Assembly: GCF_004795035.1 (NCBI RefSeq)
Contig: NZ_SSBK01000003.1
Location: 248,001 to 312,000 of the forward strand
Length of the DNA: 64,000 nucleotides
Origin: Streptomyces sp. A0958
GTDB taxonomy: Bacteria; Actinomycetota; Actinomycetes; Streptomycetales; Streptomycetaceae
Direction: 5' to 3'
This document shows, piece after piece, positions 1 to 8,920 of the stretch. A program made the translations under genes and the position numbers. The notes below the pieces were generated by a model. The model was not told the origin of the DNA. It saw nothing but the letters and a program-made list of their open reading frames with translations, and searched no databases. How positions within the stretch are numbered: position 1 is the stretch's first letter; every line of letters starts with the position of its first letter.

Positions 1-114
1 GTCGGAAATGAACTTCCGCAGCATGTTCGTGTCCTTGTAGTCCACGTACTGGGTCTTGTCCTTGCAGAACGCGCAGACCTTCTTCTTAGGCTTGCGCACA
101 GGCGGCTTCGCCAT
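1..114 (-). CDS. rpsR: 30S ribosomal protein S18 (partial, N-terminal part)
   Basis: Small-subunit ribosomal protein S18, which binds 16S rRNA next to S6. Only the first 38 codons are in the window; the reading frame runs off the left edge. The translation begins MAKPPVRKPKKKVCAFCKDK and keeps a CxxC pair (Cys14, Cys17), so this is the zinc-ribbon type of S18 rather than the cysteine-free paralogue that many Streptomyces also carry. An AGGAG ribosome site lies just upstream of the ATG. It follows ssb by 42 bp, the usual rpsF-ssb-rpsR(-rplI) order, so it is probably co-transcribed from upstream of rpsF. Confidence 0.95.
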   Translation of the reverse strand, partial: MAKPPVRKPKKKVCAFCKDKTQYVDYKDTNMLRKFISD

Positions 115-156
115 GGTGTTTCTCCTGTGTGATCAAGAAGTGGGGGTACGAGCTCC

Positions 157-762
157 CTAGAAGGGGGGCTCGTCCGAGTAGCCGCCGCCGGAGCCGCCGG
201 AGCCGCCGGAGTTTCCACCCCAGCCGCCTCCGCCTTGCTGGCCCCCGCCCTGGCCGCCGGCCGGAGCGCTCGTGGCCCACGGGTCGTCGGCGGGAGCGCC
301 GCCACCACCCTGCTGGCCACCACCGGGACCGCCGCCCCAGTTACCGCCGCCCTGCTGGCCGCCGCCGTATCCACCCTGGCCGCCCTGGCCACCACGACCC
401 GTGGTCTTGGTGACCTTGGCGGTGGCGTTCTTGAGGCTGGGGCCGACTTCCTCGACGTCCAGCTCGTAGACCGTGCGCTTGACGCCCTCGCGGTCTTCGT
501 ACGACCGCTGCTTCAGCCGGCCCTGCACGACAACGCGCATGCCTCGCGTGAGCGACTCGGCGACGTTCTCCGCCGCCTGCCGCCAGACCGAGCAGGTGAG
601 GAACAGGCCTTCGCCGTCCTTCCACTCATTGGTCTGCCGGTCGAAGATGCGGGGAGTGGACGCGACACGGAACTTCGCGACCGCCGCACCGGACGGGGTG
701 AAGCGCAGCTCGGGGTCGTCGACGAGATTGCCGACGACCGTGATGACGGTCTCGCCTGCCAT
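157..762 (-). CDS. ssb: Single-stranded DNA-binding protein
   Basis: Binds single-stranded DNA during replication, repair and recombination and recruits partner proteins through its acidic C-terminal tip. The 201-residue protein has an N-terminal OB fold (about residues 1-110, beginning [20 protein letters not shown]), a long Gly/Gln-rich disordered linker (about 115-195) and the tip DEPPF. The linker DNA is a run of degenerate Gly-codon repeats that could be prone to length variation. The ATG at 762 has a GAGAGG ribosome site. The gene lies between rpsF and rpsR. Actinobacteria often have a second SSB; this operon position is that of the main, essential copy. Confidence 0.96.
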   Translation of the reverse strand: MAGETVITVVGNLVDDPELRFTPSGAAVAKFRVASTPRIFDRQTNEWKDGEGLFLTCSVWRQAAENVAESLTRGMRVVVQGRLKQRSYEDREGVKRTVYELDVEEVGPSLKNATAKVTKTTGRGGQGGQGGYGGGQQGGGNWGGGPGGGQQGGGGAPADDPWATSAPAGGQGGGQQGGGGWGGNSGGSGGSGGGYSDEPPF

Positions 763-836
763 GGGTGAACCTCTCGGCGGGGATTGCTTCTGGCTGCTTG
801 CTGCTACTCGGACCCGATGACCGCTGAGCTAGAAGC

Positions 837-1127
837 TCAGTGGATCTCGGGGCGGAGGACCTTGGTCCGGAGGACCGACTCGTTCAGGTTCATCTGGCGG
901 TCGAGCTCCTTGACGACCGCAGGCTCGGCCTGCAGGTCGATGACCGAGTAGATGCCCTCGGGCTTCTTCTTGATCTCGTAAGCGAGACGACGACGGCCCC
1001 AGGTGTCGACCTTCTCAACCTTTCCTTCGCCCTCACGGACGACGGAGAGGAAGTTCTCGATCAGCGGGGAGACTGCTCGCTCCTCGAGATCGGGGTCGAG
1101 GATGACCATCACCTCGTAGTGACGCAT
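837..1127 (-). CDS. rpsF: 30S ribosomal protein S6
   Basis: Small-subunit ribosomal protein S6, partner of S18 on the 30S platform. The 96-residue protein begins [17 protein letters not shown] and ends LRPEIH, the normal length for an S6 without an extended tail. The frame is open about 50 codons further upstream, but the ATG at 1127 has a near-perfect AGGAGGT ribosome site and matches the family start, so the longer version is rejected. It is first in the rpsF-ssb-rpsR operon. A TACTCT -10-like element lies on the minus strand at 1293-1298, without a clear -35. Confidence 0.95.
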   Translation of the reverse strand: MRHYEVMVILDPDLEERAVSPLIENFLSVVREGEGKVEKVDTWGRRRLAYEIKKKPEGIYSVIDLQAEPAVVKELDRQMNLNESVLRTKVLRPEIH

Positions 1128-1317
1128 GTGGAACCCACCTCCTTTGGACTCAGCGGCCACGGTCGTTCCGTGGCAGGAGGGTCGTGATGCGTTGAGCAAC
1201 GGTGCCCGAGTAGAACAGCCGCCACTGACAACACCCTCCGTGAGGAGGGGGCCGACTGTGCTGGCCTGGGCAGACACCGGTGCAGACCGACCAGAGTACC
1301 CGCAGACCGGCTTCCGG

Positions 1318-1347
1318 TTGAAATCCGGTGGTCAGGGGACGCAATCT
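1318..1347 (+). promoter_or_regulatory. Putative housekeeping-type promoter for the small membrane protein gene
   Basis: TTGAAA (1318-1323), an 18-base gap and CAATCT (1342-1347). It points toward the gene starting at 1406 and predicts a start near 1354. Assigned by motif match and position only. Confidence 0.4.
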
Positions 1348-1405
1348 GTACACATCGGGTGTGAGCGGCGCCACGAGACGCCGCCTTTCGGCCAGGAGGT
1401 ACTCC

Positions 1406-1720
1406 ATGGCACAAACAACGCGGACCCGTCCCGCCGTCTCGCTCTTCGCCACGGACGGCAGGCCCCATCCGCTGCAGAACGCCCTCGTGGTGATCACGCT
1501 GGTCCTCGGCGCCCTCGCCTTCGTGTCGGCGATGTTCCACAACCTGCACCTGCTCAGCTCGTGGGCCGGCCTCGTCGGCATCCTGACCGGGGCGTACGGC
1601 CAGTACATCTCCGTGACCACGCGGGAGAGGTTCCCGCTGATCATCGGCATGGGCGCATCCGCCCTCGGGTTCTTCCTGGGCATGGCCCACGGCGGACTGT
1701 TCGGCGGCGTGGTCGGCTGA
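1406..1720 (+). CDS. Small conserved membrane protein, unknown function
   Basis: A 104-residue protein of unknown function. After a short polar N-terminus (MAQTTRTRPAVSLFATDGRP) it has three hydrophobic stretches (about residues 24-46, 50-65 and 75-100), suggesting a small three-pass membrane protein. The ATG at 1406 is preceded by AGGAGGT at 1394-1400, which fixes this start although the frame is open further upstream. It diverges from the rpsF operon and is followed 186 bp later by femX. I do not recognise a named domain. Confidence 0.75.
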   Translation: MAQTTRTRPAVSLFATDGRPHPLQNALVVITLVLGALAFVSAMFHNLHLLSSWAGLVGILTGAYGQYISVTTRERFPLIIGMGASALGFFLGMAHGGLFGGVVG

Positions 1721-1906
1721 CATCACCGACCCGGCTCTCCGTGCGGACCGGGCGGCTCCGTCACCCGACGGGGCCGCTCCCGCACGCCGTACGGAGCAGG
1801 ACGGGTACGACGGGGCCAAACCGCGCGCTTCCCGGCCACAGTAGGCTTCGGCGCGAGAGCCGGAGCCCCTGACCGATGGGGACACACCTGCCGAGGAGCG
1901 CCCCGC

Positions 1907-3025
1907 ATGAGCCTGACCCTGAGGACCATCAGCCGAGAGCAACATCTGGCGTACATCCAGAGTCTGCCCGCGGCCAGTCACATGCAGGTCCCGGCATGGG
2001 CGGATGTGAAGGCCGAGTGGCGCTCGGAGAGCCTGGGCTGGTTCGACAAGACCGGTCAGCTCGTCGGCGTGGGCCTGGTGCTCTACCGGCAGCTGCCCAA
2101 GATCAAGCGGTACCTGGCGTATCTGCCCGAGGGCCCGGTCATCAACTGGTACGCCCCGAACCTGAACGACTGGCTGGAGCCGATGCTGGCGCACCTCAAG
2201 CAGCAGGGTGCCTTCTCGGTGAAGATGGGCCCGCCGGTGGTCATCCGCCGCTGGGACGCCGCCGCCATCAAGGCCGGCATCCAGGACCCCGACGTGAAGC
2301 GCCTGCGCGACGTCGAGGCCACACACATCGAGCCGCGCGCCTTCGAGGTCGCCGACCGGCTGCGGAAGATGGGCTGGCAGCAGGGCGAGGACGGCGGCGC
2401 CGGATTCGGTGACGTACAGCCCCGCTACATCTTCCAGGTGCCGCTGGCAAACCGCTCCCTCGAAGACGTCCACAAGGGCTTCAACCAGCTCTGGCGGCGC
2501 AACATCAAGAAGGCCGAGAAGGCCGGCGTCGAGGTCGTCCAGGGCAGCTACGCGGAGCTCTCCGAGTGGCAGCGGCTGTACGAGATCACGGCAGAACGCG
2601 ACCACTTCCGGCCGCGCCCCCTCGGCTACTTCCAGCGCATGTGGACGGCCCTCAACAACGAGGACCCCAACCGGATGCGGCTCTACTTCGCCCGTCACGA
2701 GGGCGAGAACGTCGCGGCCGCGACCATGCTGATCGTCGGCGGCCACGTCTGGTACTCCTACGGTGCCTCGGCCAACCACAAGCGCGAGGTCCGCCCCTCG
2801 AACGCGATGCAGTGGCGGATGCTGCGCGACGCGTACGCCATGGGCGCCACGGTCTACGACCTGCGGGGCATCTCGGACTCGCTGGACGAGACCGACCACC
2901 TCTTCGGCCTGATCCAGTTCAAGGTCGGCACCGGCGGTCAGGCGGCCGAGTACCTCGGTGAGTGGGACTTCCCGCTCAACAAGCTGCTGCACAAGGCGCT
3001 CGACATCTACATGTCACGCCGCTGA
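1907..3025 (+). CDS. femX: FemAB-family peptidoglycan branch aminoacyltransferase (FemX type)
   Basis: FemABX enzymes move an amino acid from aminoacyl-tRNA to the side chain of lipid II. In S. coelicolor the femX gene at this locus is known to add the first glycine of the cross-bridge and to be essential unless VanK replaces it. The 372-residue protein fits the family length, with the two GNAT-like folds and C-terminal family signature around YDLRGISDSLD (about residues 320-335) followed by FKVGTGG. The insert between the folds, a coiled coil in some FemA proteins, is short here. ATG 1907 has GAGGAG nine bases upstream. It is followed by an alanine-racemase-like gene, so both likely serve wall precursor chemistry. 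Confidence 0.92.
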   Translation: MSLTLRTISREQHLAYIQSLPAASHMQVPAWADVKAEWRSESLGWFDKTGQLVGVGLVLYRQLPKIKRYLAYLPEGPVINWYAPNLNDWLEPMLAHLKQQGAFSVKMGPPVVIRRWDAAAIKAGIQDPDVKRLRDVEATHIEPRAFEVADRLRKMGWQQGEDGGAGFGDVQPRYIFQVPLANRSLEDVHKGFNQLWRRNIKKAEKAGVEVVQGSYAELSEWQRLYEITAERDHFRPRPLGYFQRMWTALNNEDPNRMRLYFARHEGENVAAATMLIVGGHVWYSYGASANHKREVRPSNAMQWRMLRDAYAMGATVYDLRGISDSLDETDHLFGLIQFKVGTGGQAAEYLGEWDFPLNKLLHKALDIYMSRR

Positions 3026-3131
3026 TCCATGCCCCACAGCTGACGAAACCGGCTTCATTCGTTTCAATGGGGCCTGAACACGCTCCTCACCTCTGATCCA
3101 CCGCAGCCACCAGAAGGGTTCCGGACCGGCC

Positions 3132-4163
3132 ATGGCGCTCTCCCTGTACGTCGACACCGCGCGCTGGCGGGCGCACCAGAAATCCGTTCTCGACCAGTTC
3201 CCCGGCATCGTCCCGGTCTGCAAGGGCAACGGCTACGGCTTCGGCCACGAGCGGCTGGCCGACGAGGCGATCCGCTTCGGCTCCGACATCCTCGCGGTGG
3301 GCACCACCTACGAAGCAGCCCGCATCAAGGACTGGTTCAGCGGAGACCTGCTGGTGCTCACGCCGTTCCGGCGGGGCGAGGAGCCGGTACCGCTGCCCGA
3401 CCGCGTCGTGCGTTCCGTCTCGTCCGTGGACGGGGTGCACGCCCTGGTGGGCGCCCGGGTCGTCATCGAGTGCATGAGCTCGATGAAGCGCCACGGCGTC
3501 AAGGCGGAGGAGCTCGGGCAGCTGCACGCCGCGATCGAGGACGTACGTCTCGAAGGTTTCGCCCTCCACCTGCCGCTGGACCGCACCGACGGCTCGGACG
3601 CCGTCGAGGAGGTCATCGCATGGATGGACCGCCTCCGGGCGGCCCGACTGCCGCTGCACACGATGTTCGTCAGCCATCTGCGGGCCGAGGAGCTGGCCCG
3701 GCTGCAGCAGCAGTTCCCGCAGACCCGTTTCCGTGCCCGTATCGGCACCCGGCTCTGGCTCGGCGACCACGAGGCGACGGAGTACCGGGGCTCGGTGCTC
3801 GACGTCACGCGTGTCGTCAAGGGCGACCGGTTCGGCTACCGGCAGCAGAAGGCCGCGTCCGACGGCTGGCTGGTCGTCGTGGCTGGCGGCACCTCGCACG
3901 GCGTGGGTCTGGAGGCACCGAAGGCGCTGCACGGCGTGATGCCGCGTGCCAAGGGTGTCGCCCGCGCGGGCCTGGCCACCGTGAACCGCAACCTGTCGCC
4001 GTTCGTCTGGGCCGGCAAGCAGCGCTGGTTCGCCGAACCGCCGCACATGCAGGTGTCGATCCTGTTCGTGCCCTCGGACTCCGAGGAGCCGCGGGTGGGC
4101 GACGAGCTGGTGGCCCACCTGCGCCACACGACCACGCAGTACGACCGGCTCGTCGAACGCTGA
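3132..4163 (+). CDS. Alanine-racemase-family PLP protein
   Basis: Fold-type III PLP enzyme related to alanine racemase. The PLP-lysine motif is visible as VCKGNGYGFG near residue 35 (VVKANAYGHG in typical Alr). RIGTRLWLG (about residue 202) fits the position of the arginine that contacts the PLP ring, and the tyrosine in DRFGYR (about residue 237) may be the second catalytic residue. At 343 residues it is shorter than a normal Alr (about 370-390), and the C-terminal beta domain is reduced. Streptomyces usually have a separate canonical alr, so this may be a paralogue with another amino-acid substrate or a specialised wall role. It sits 106 bp after femX. Family assignment is firm; substrate is not. 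Confidence 0.85.
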   Translation: MALSLYVDTARWRAHQKSVLDQFPGIVPVCKGNGYGFGHERLADEAIRFGSDILAVGTTYEAARIKDWFSGDLLVLTPFRRGEEPVPLPDRVVRSVSSVDGVHALVGARVVIECMSSMKRHGVKAEELGQLHAAIEDVRLEGFALHLPLDRTDGSDAVEEVIAWMDRLRAARLPLHTMFVSHLRAEELARLQQQFPQTRFRARIGTRLWLGDHEATEYRGSVLDVTRVVKGDRFGYRQQKAASDGWLVVVAGGTSHGVGLEAPKALHGVMPRAKGVARAGLATVNRNLSPFVWAGKQRWFAEPPHMQVSILFVPSDSEEPRVGDELVAHLRHTTTQYDRLVER

Positions 4164-4184
4164 GCCCGCGCGCCCGCCCCGCGC

Positions 4185-5684
4185 TCAGTCGGCGGCGGGC
4201 GTGCCGGCCGTGCCCCACTCCACCCGCGGTCCCTCGGCCGTGACCGCTTCACGGCGTGCGGGGCCGGTCTCGACGAGGCGTGTCAGTACGAAGGCGTCCT
4301 CGGCCCCGTCGAGCACCCCGCCCGACGGATCGTCCGAGCCGTCGCGCCGCACCTCGTCGCGCTCCGGCACCAGGATGTCCCGTACGACGACGGCACACAG
4401 GTACAGCGTGCCCAGCAGGTGCAGGACGATCGCCAGCTGGTAGCCCTCCGTGGGCAGCCCCTGGTGCTTGTCACCGCTCGTCGTGTACGCGAGATACATC
4501 CAGATCCCCAGGAAGTACAGGACCTCGCACGCCTGCCAGACCAGGAAGTCCCGCCAGCGGGGCTTGGCCAGCGCGGCGAGGGGGATCAGCCAGAGCACGT
4601 ACTGCGGTGAGTAGACCTTGTTGACGAGGATGAACACCGCGACGACGAGGAAAGCGAGCTGGGCGAACCGCGGCCTGCGCGGGGCCGTCAGCGTCAGGAC
4701 ACCGATGGCGGCGCACAGTACGACCGTGGCCAGCGTCGAGACGGTGTTGACCGTGCCGACGTCGATGGATTCGCCGGTGCGCTGCGTGATGACCAGCCAG
4801 AAGGACCCGAAGTCGATCGAGCGTTCCTCGCTGAACGTGTAGAACTTCTTCCATCCCTCCGGGGCGAAGATCATCACCGGCAGATTGACCACCAGCCAGG
4901 AGCCGGCCGCGCCCAGTGCGGCCGCCCCGAACTCCCGCCACCGGCCCGCCCGCCAGCACAGCACGAACGCGGGCCCCAGCAGCAGGACGGGGTAGAGCTT
5001 GGCGGCCGTGGCCAGGCCGACGAGGATGCCGAACGCCAGCGGGCGGCTCCTGGACCACATGAGCATCGCCGCCGCCGTGAGGGCGACGGCCAGCAGGTCC
5101 CAGTTGATCGTGGCGGTGAGTGCGAAGGCGGGGGCGAGCGCCACCAGGAGGCCGTCCCAGGGGCGCCGCCGGTGCGTGCGGGCGACGCAGACGGCGATCA
5201 CCGCGGTACAGATCATCAGCATGCCCGCGTTGACGAGCCAGTAGGCCTGCTCCTGCTCCTGGATGGAACCACCCGGCGTCAGCCAGGCGGCGACCTGCAT
5301 GAACACCCCGGTGAGGACGGGGTACTCCAGGAACTGCATGTCGCCCGGCAGCCGGTCGAAGTACGGCACCAGGCCGTCGGCGAAACCGCGGCCCGAGTAC
5401 AGGTGCGGGATGTCCGAGTAGCACGCGTGGGTGTACTGGGAGCCGGCGCCCCTGAACCACGCCCAGTTGTAACAGGGCAGCTTCTGCACCATGCCGAGCG
5501 CGAACATCCCGATGGCCACCAGAACGACGGCCCCCACCGGGGTGAGCGCGGTGCTGCCGAGCCGGGCCCAGCGGCCCGACCTCCCGCCGATCAGCTCGCT
5601 GCCGGCCGCCGCGACCTCGTCCTGGTGCGTGGGCCGTACGACGGCCCGTTCCTGGTGCACGCTCGTGTCCTCTGCGCTTGGCAT
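4185..5684 (-). CDS. GT87-family integral membrane glycosyltransferase
   Basis: A 499-residue polytopic membrane protein with about ten hydrophobic helices, resembling GT-C fold glycosyltransferases of family 87 (polyprenyl-phosphate-mannose-dependent mannosyltransferases of actinobacteria). The loop after the first helix (YNWAWFRGAGSQYTHACY... GLVPYF) is the typical extracytoplasmic catalytic loop region, and VLWLIPLAAL near the C-terminus is typical of the family. The acceptor cannot be predicted. The ATG at 5693 lacks a properly spaced ribosome site, while the ATG at 5684 has AGG nine bases upstream, so the latter is preferred. It lies downstream of, and in line with, the class A PBP gene, separated by a strong hairpin. 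Confidence 0.85.
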   Translation of the reverse strand: MPSAEDTSVHQERAVVRPTHQDEVAAAGSELIGGRSGRWARLGSTALTPVGAVVLVAIGMFALGMVQKLPCYNWAWFRGAGSQYTHACYSDIPHLYSGRGFADGLVPYFDRLPGDMQFLEYPVLTGVFMQVAAWLTPGGSIQEQEQAYWLVNAGMLMICTAVIAVCVARTHRRRPWDGLLVALAPAFALTATINWDLLAVALTAAAMLMWSRSRPLAFGILVGLATAAKLYPVLLLGPAFVLCWRAGRWREFGAAALGAAGSWLVVNLPVMIFAPEGWKKFYTFSEERSIDFGSFWLVITQRTGESIDVGTVNTVSTLATVVLCAAIGVLTLTAPRRPRFAQLAFLVVAVFILVNKVYSPQYVLWLIPLAALAKPRWRDFLVWQACEVLYFLGIWMYLAYTTSGDKHQGLPTEGYQLAIVLHLLGTLYLCAVVVRDILVPERDEVRRDGSDDPSGGVLDGAEDAFVLTRLVETGPARREAVTAEGPRVEWGTAGTPAAD

Positions 5685-5717
5685 GCCGCACATCCTGCCG
5701 TACGGGACTGTTGAAAC

Positions 5718-5756
5718 GACGAGGGCCGCCGCACCTGGGGTGCCGCGGCCCTCGTC
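5718..5756 (-). terminator. Terminator hairpin after the class A PBP gene
   Basis: A perfect 12-bp stem (5718-5729 with 5745-5756), extended inward by further GC pairs. It lies between the PBP stop codon and the GT87 start and would end PBP transcription. There is no U-tract, as is common in Streptomyces. Confidence 0.7.
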
Positions 5757-5820
5757 TGCTCGATCGGATCACCTCGCGCCGGGCTGTGCTCCGGGGACGA
5801 GGTGCGCTGGCTGCCGGGCG

Positions 5821-8592
5821 CTACCCGGCCGGGCCACCGAGCCAACTGCCGTTGGTATTCCCGTTGCCGTTGCCGTTCCCGTTCCCGTTCCCGTTCCCGT
5901 TGCCATTGCCGCCGGTCACGGGGTCCGGAACGGAGCCGTCGTCGCCCTCTGTCGTACCGGTGGAGGTTCCGGTGTCCGTACCGCCGTCGTTGCCCTGGCT
6001 CGTGCCCGTGTTCGTGTTCGTGCCGCCGTCGTCCCCGCCCGTGGAATTGCCGCCGTTGTTGTTCTGGCAGTTCCAGTCCCACGTACCGCAGGTGTCGGTC
6101 GGGTCGGGGGTCGGGGGGTCCGGCGTCGGAGACGGCGTCGTGGGGGTCGGCTTCGTCTCCTCGGACTCGGTCGGCGTGGGGGTGGGGGTCGGCTTGGGCT
6201 TCTTGGAGGCGCCGCCGCCGTAGACCTTGTCCCCGATCGGCTCCGCCTTGGGGAAGGCCACGGCCTCCTGGTCCTTCATGGCCTCGGCCATGTAGTCGTG
6301 CCAGACCTGTGCGGGGAACGAGGCACCGTGGATCTTGTCCTGGCCACCGGTGCCGTACATCTTCTCGAACCTGCGGTTCTTGTTCTTCTCGTCGTCGTCC
6401 AGCCGGTACATGCTGATCGCCGTCGACAGCTGCGGGGTGTAACCGACGAACCAGGCGGACAGGTTGTCGTCGGTCGTACCGGTCTTGCCCGCGACCTCGC
6501 GGTCCGGGAGCCTGGCCGACGTACCGGTCCCCTTCTCCACGACGTTCTTCAGCACGTCCGTGACGTTGTCGGCGATGACGCTGTCGAAGGCGCTCTTGGT
6601 GACCGCCTTGTGCCGGTAGGTCACCTCTCCGCGCTTCTTCACCTCGGTGACGCAGAAGGGCTCACGCTGCTGACCCCGGGCCGCGAAGGTGGCGTAGGCG
6701 CCGGCCATGCGCGTCGCGCTGGGCGAGGACGTACCGATGGAGAACGACGGAACACTGGCGTCCGCCATGTACTGGTCGTCCTTCAGGCCGGCCGCGATGG
6801 CCGCTTCCTTCACCTTGTCGGTGCCGACGTCCATACCCAGCTGCACATAGGGCGAGTTGGCCGACCACTGCATGGCCTCACGAAGGGTGATGTTGCCGTA
6901 CGACTCGTGGTCGTCGTTGGTCTGCAGCCACTCCTTGCCCTCCTTGTCGGTCCAGACCTCGCCGTTGTACTTCTTGATCTTCAGCTTGTCGGCACCGTTG
7001 TAGATGCTCAGCGGCGAGACCTTCGTACGCTGCGACTCGCCCTGATCCGGACCGCCCGAGGCGTCCCGCTTGCCGTACTCCATGGCGGCTGCCAGCACGA
7101 AGGGCTTGAAGGTCGACCCGACCGCGGCGCCGGTGGGACCGGCGTTGCTGGTGTAGTGCTTCGTCGCGTCCTCACCACCGTAGATCGCCTGGATGGCCCC
7201 GGTCTTGGGGTCTACCGACGAGCCGCCGAACTGCACGTGGGTGTCCGTCTCAGGGCGCTTCTTGGGGTCGATCTTCTCGTCGTAGACCCTCTTGACGGCC
7301 TTGTTGAGCTGCTGGACCTTCTTCTTGTCGAAGGTCGTGTGGATCTCGTAGCCGCCCTGATCGAGCTGATCGCTGGTGACGTCGGTGTTGTTGAGGAACT
7401 CGGCCTTGGCCGTATTGACGAGGTAGCCGATCTGGCCGCTCAGCTGGGCGTTCTTCTTCGGCTTGTCGGGCATCGGGAACTCCTTGTACGTAAGGCGTTC
7501 CTTCTCCGACATCCGGCCGTCCTTCACCTCCTCGTCGAGAATCCAGTTCCAACGCTTGATCGCCCTGGCCGTGTTCTTCTCGGCGGTCGCCTGCACCGAG
7601 TCGACCCCCGGCGCGCCCGCGGGGTCGTAGTAGCTGGCGCCCTTGAGGAGGCTGGCCATGAAGGCGCACTCGCTCGGATTCAGGTCCTTGGCGTCCTTGC
7701 CGTAGTACGTACGGGCCGCCGCCTGCAGGCCCGAGGCTCCACGCCCGTAGTACGAGACGTTGAGGTACCCGGCCATGACCTCCTTCTTCTTCATCTCGCT
7801 GCCGACCTTCAGCGTGATGAAGAGTTCCTCGAACTTGCGGCTCAGGGTCTGCTCCTGGGAAAGCCGCGAGTTCTTCACGTACTGCTGGGTGATCGTCGAA
7901 CCGCCCTGGGTCTCGCCGCCCTTGGCCATGTTGAACAGGGCCCGGGCGATACCCATCGGGTCGATGCCGTGGTCGTGATCGAAGGACTTGTTCTCCGCGG
8001 AGATGACGGCGTTGCGCATCGCCTCCGGGATCTGCGCGTAGTCGATGACCTGGCGGTTGACCTCACCGCCGGTGGCCACCATCTGGGTGCCGTCCTTCCA
8101 GAAGTAGACGTTGTTCTCCGCCTCCGCGGTCGCCTTGATGTCCGGTTTGGCGACCATCGCGTACGCGAGGCCGGCGAGGCCCATCAGAAGGCCGAGGAAG
8201 CCGATGCACAGGCCGGAGACCAGCTTCCACGACGGCATCCAGCGCCGCAGGCCCTGCTTGCCGGCCCGCGGGTAGTCGATGAAGCGCTTCTTCGCCGGTC
8301 GGCGGCCTCCGCGTCCACGGCCCGGGCCCTCCTGCCCTCCGTCCCCGCCACCGCGACGCCGGCCACCACCGCCGTCGGAACCTCCACGACCTCCGCCGCC
8401 GCGCTGGGCGGCCCGTCTGGCGGCGGCACGCCCGCCGTAGGGGGCCTCCTCGCCGTGCGATTCGGAAGGTGAATCTGAGGTGACTCCGCGTGACGGTGCT
8501 GCACGGCGTCCTGAAGACTGCTGGGCGGCTCGTCGGGCCGCGGCACGTCCGCCACCTTGCGGTTGCGACGTTTTGCGACGGTGCTCGCTCAT
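5821..8592 (-). CDS. Class A penicillin-binding protein (glycosyltransferase/transpeptidase)
   Basis: Bifunctional peptidoglycan synthase of 923 residues. A very basic, Gly/Arg-rich cytoplasmic N-terminus (1-115) leads to one membrane helix (about 118-142). The GT51 domain (about 165-350) shows the family segment GGSTITQQYVKN. The transpeptidase domain has all three active-site motifs: STFK (near 492), SAN (near 577) and KTGT (near 701). From about residue 795 the protein is a Thr/Pro/Glu and then Asn/Gly tail with an (Asn-Gly)n run, which looks like an extracellular spacer. The frame is open further upstream, but the ATG at 8592 has GAGGAG and begins MSEHRRK as expected for the family. It diverges from the padR gene. 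Confidence 0.94.
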   Translation of the reverse strand: MSEHRRKTSQPQGGGRAAARRAAQQSSGRRAAPSRGVTSDSPSESHGEEAPYGGRAAARRAAQRGGGGRGGSDGGGGRRRGGGDGGQEGPGRGRGGRRPAKKRFIDYPRAGKQGLRRWMPSWKLVSGLCIGFLGLLMGLAGLAYAMVAKPDIKATAEAENNVYFWKDGTQMVATGGEVNRQVIDYAQIPEAMRNAVISAENKSFDHDHGIDPMGIARALFNMAKGGETQGGSTITQQYVKNSRLSQEQTLSRKFEELFITLKVGSEMKKKEVMAGYLNVSYYGRGASGLQAAARTYYGKDAKDLNPSECAFMASLLKGASYYDPAGAPGVDSVQATAEKNTARAIKRWNWILDEEVKDGRMSEKERLTYKEFPMPDKPKKNAQLSGQIGYLVNTAKAEFLNNTDVTSDQLDQGGYEIHTTFDKKKVQQLNKAVKRVYDEKIDPKKRPETDTHVQFGGSSVDPKTGAIQAIYGGEDATKHYTSNAGPTGAAVGSTFKPFVLAAAMEYGKRDASGGPDQGESQRTKVSPLSIYNGADKLKIKKYNGEVWTDKEGKEWLQTNDDHESYGNITLREAMQWSANSPYVQLGMDVGTDKVKEAAIAAGLKDDQYMADASVPSFSIGTSSPSATRMAGAYATFAARGQQREPFCVTEVKKRGEVTYRHKAVTKSAFDSVIADNVTDVLKNVVEKGTGTSARLPDREVAGKTGTTDDNLSAWFVGYTPQLSTAISMYRLDDDEKNKNRRFEKMYGTGGQDKIHGASFPAQVWHDYMAEAMKDQEAVAFPKAEPIGDKVYGGGASKKPKPTPTPTPTESEETKPTPTTPSPTPDPPTPDPTDTCGTWDWNCQNNNGGNSTGGDDGGTNTNTGTSQGNDGGTDTGTSTGTTEGDDGSVPDPVTGGNGNGNGNGNGNGNGNGNTNGSWLGGPAG
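5858..5911. repeat. Hexanucleotide repeat encoding an Asn-Gly tail
   Basis: Nine consecutive 6-bp units of TTCCCG/TTGCCG type on the plus strand encode an (Asn-Gly)n run close to the C-terminus of the class A PBP. It is in frame and would change only tail length if it expanded or contracted. Confidence 0.85.
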
Positions 8593-8865
8593 CGAACGAC
8601 TACTCCTCGGGCAGGCGAAACGCCTGGAAGCGGCAGGTGAGATCCGGTCCCCCGAAATGACGGACCAGCCCGGCGACAGGCTTGCCCGCAGTGCATCCGG
8701 CTGGCCCGCGAACACTGACGCGCCCGCGCGTCTCGCGGTTCCCGGTGGTCTGCATGCCGCACAGACTACGCACGGTCAAAACCCTTCTAGGACCGAACTT
8801 CACCCCAAATAACGCAAGTCGGTTCCTAGGAATTAGCGATGTGACGCCGCTCACTGAGGCTCCCC

Positions 8866-8894
8866 TTGTCGCGACGAACAGTCCGATCTATCGT
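8866..8894 (+). promoter_or_regulatory. Putative padR promoter
   Basis: TTGTCG (8866-8871), a 17-base gap and TATCGT (8889-8894), a good SigA-like match. The predicted start is near 8901, inside the adjacent perfect palindrome. Confidence 0.6.
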
Positions 8895-8895
8895 G

Positions 8896-8920
8896 CTGAT
8901 GTATCGAGTCGATACATCAG
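8896..8920. promoter_or_regulatory. Perfect palindrome, probable PadR operator
   Basis: Two perfect 12-base arms (CTGATGTATCGA and its complement) around a single central G at 8908. The site contains ATGT and ACAT half-sites as in PadR operators, though spaced 11 rather than 8 bases apart. It covers the predicted transcription start of the padR gene, so autorepression is likely. A 13-base imperfect direct repeat (TACATCAGCTCGG / TACATCGACTCGG) continues to 8938. Confidence 0.7.

Noticed and set aside
1109..2992. Minus-strand open frame of 627 codons overlapping femX and the small membrane gene
   Set aside because: It crosses two real genes and the rpsF leader; shadow of femX.
5491..8472. Plus-strand open frame of 993 codons opposite the class A PBP
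   Set aside because: It is the antisense shadow of a gene with strong third-position GC. It has no ribosome site, no domain and low-complexity Val/Leu/Arg-rich translation.
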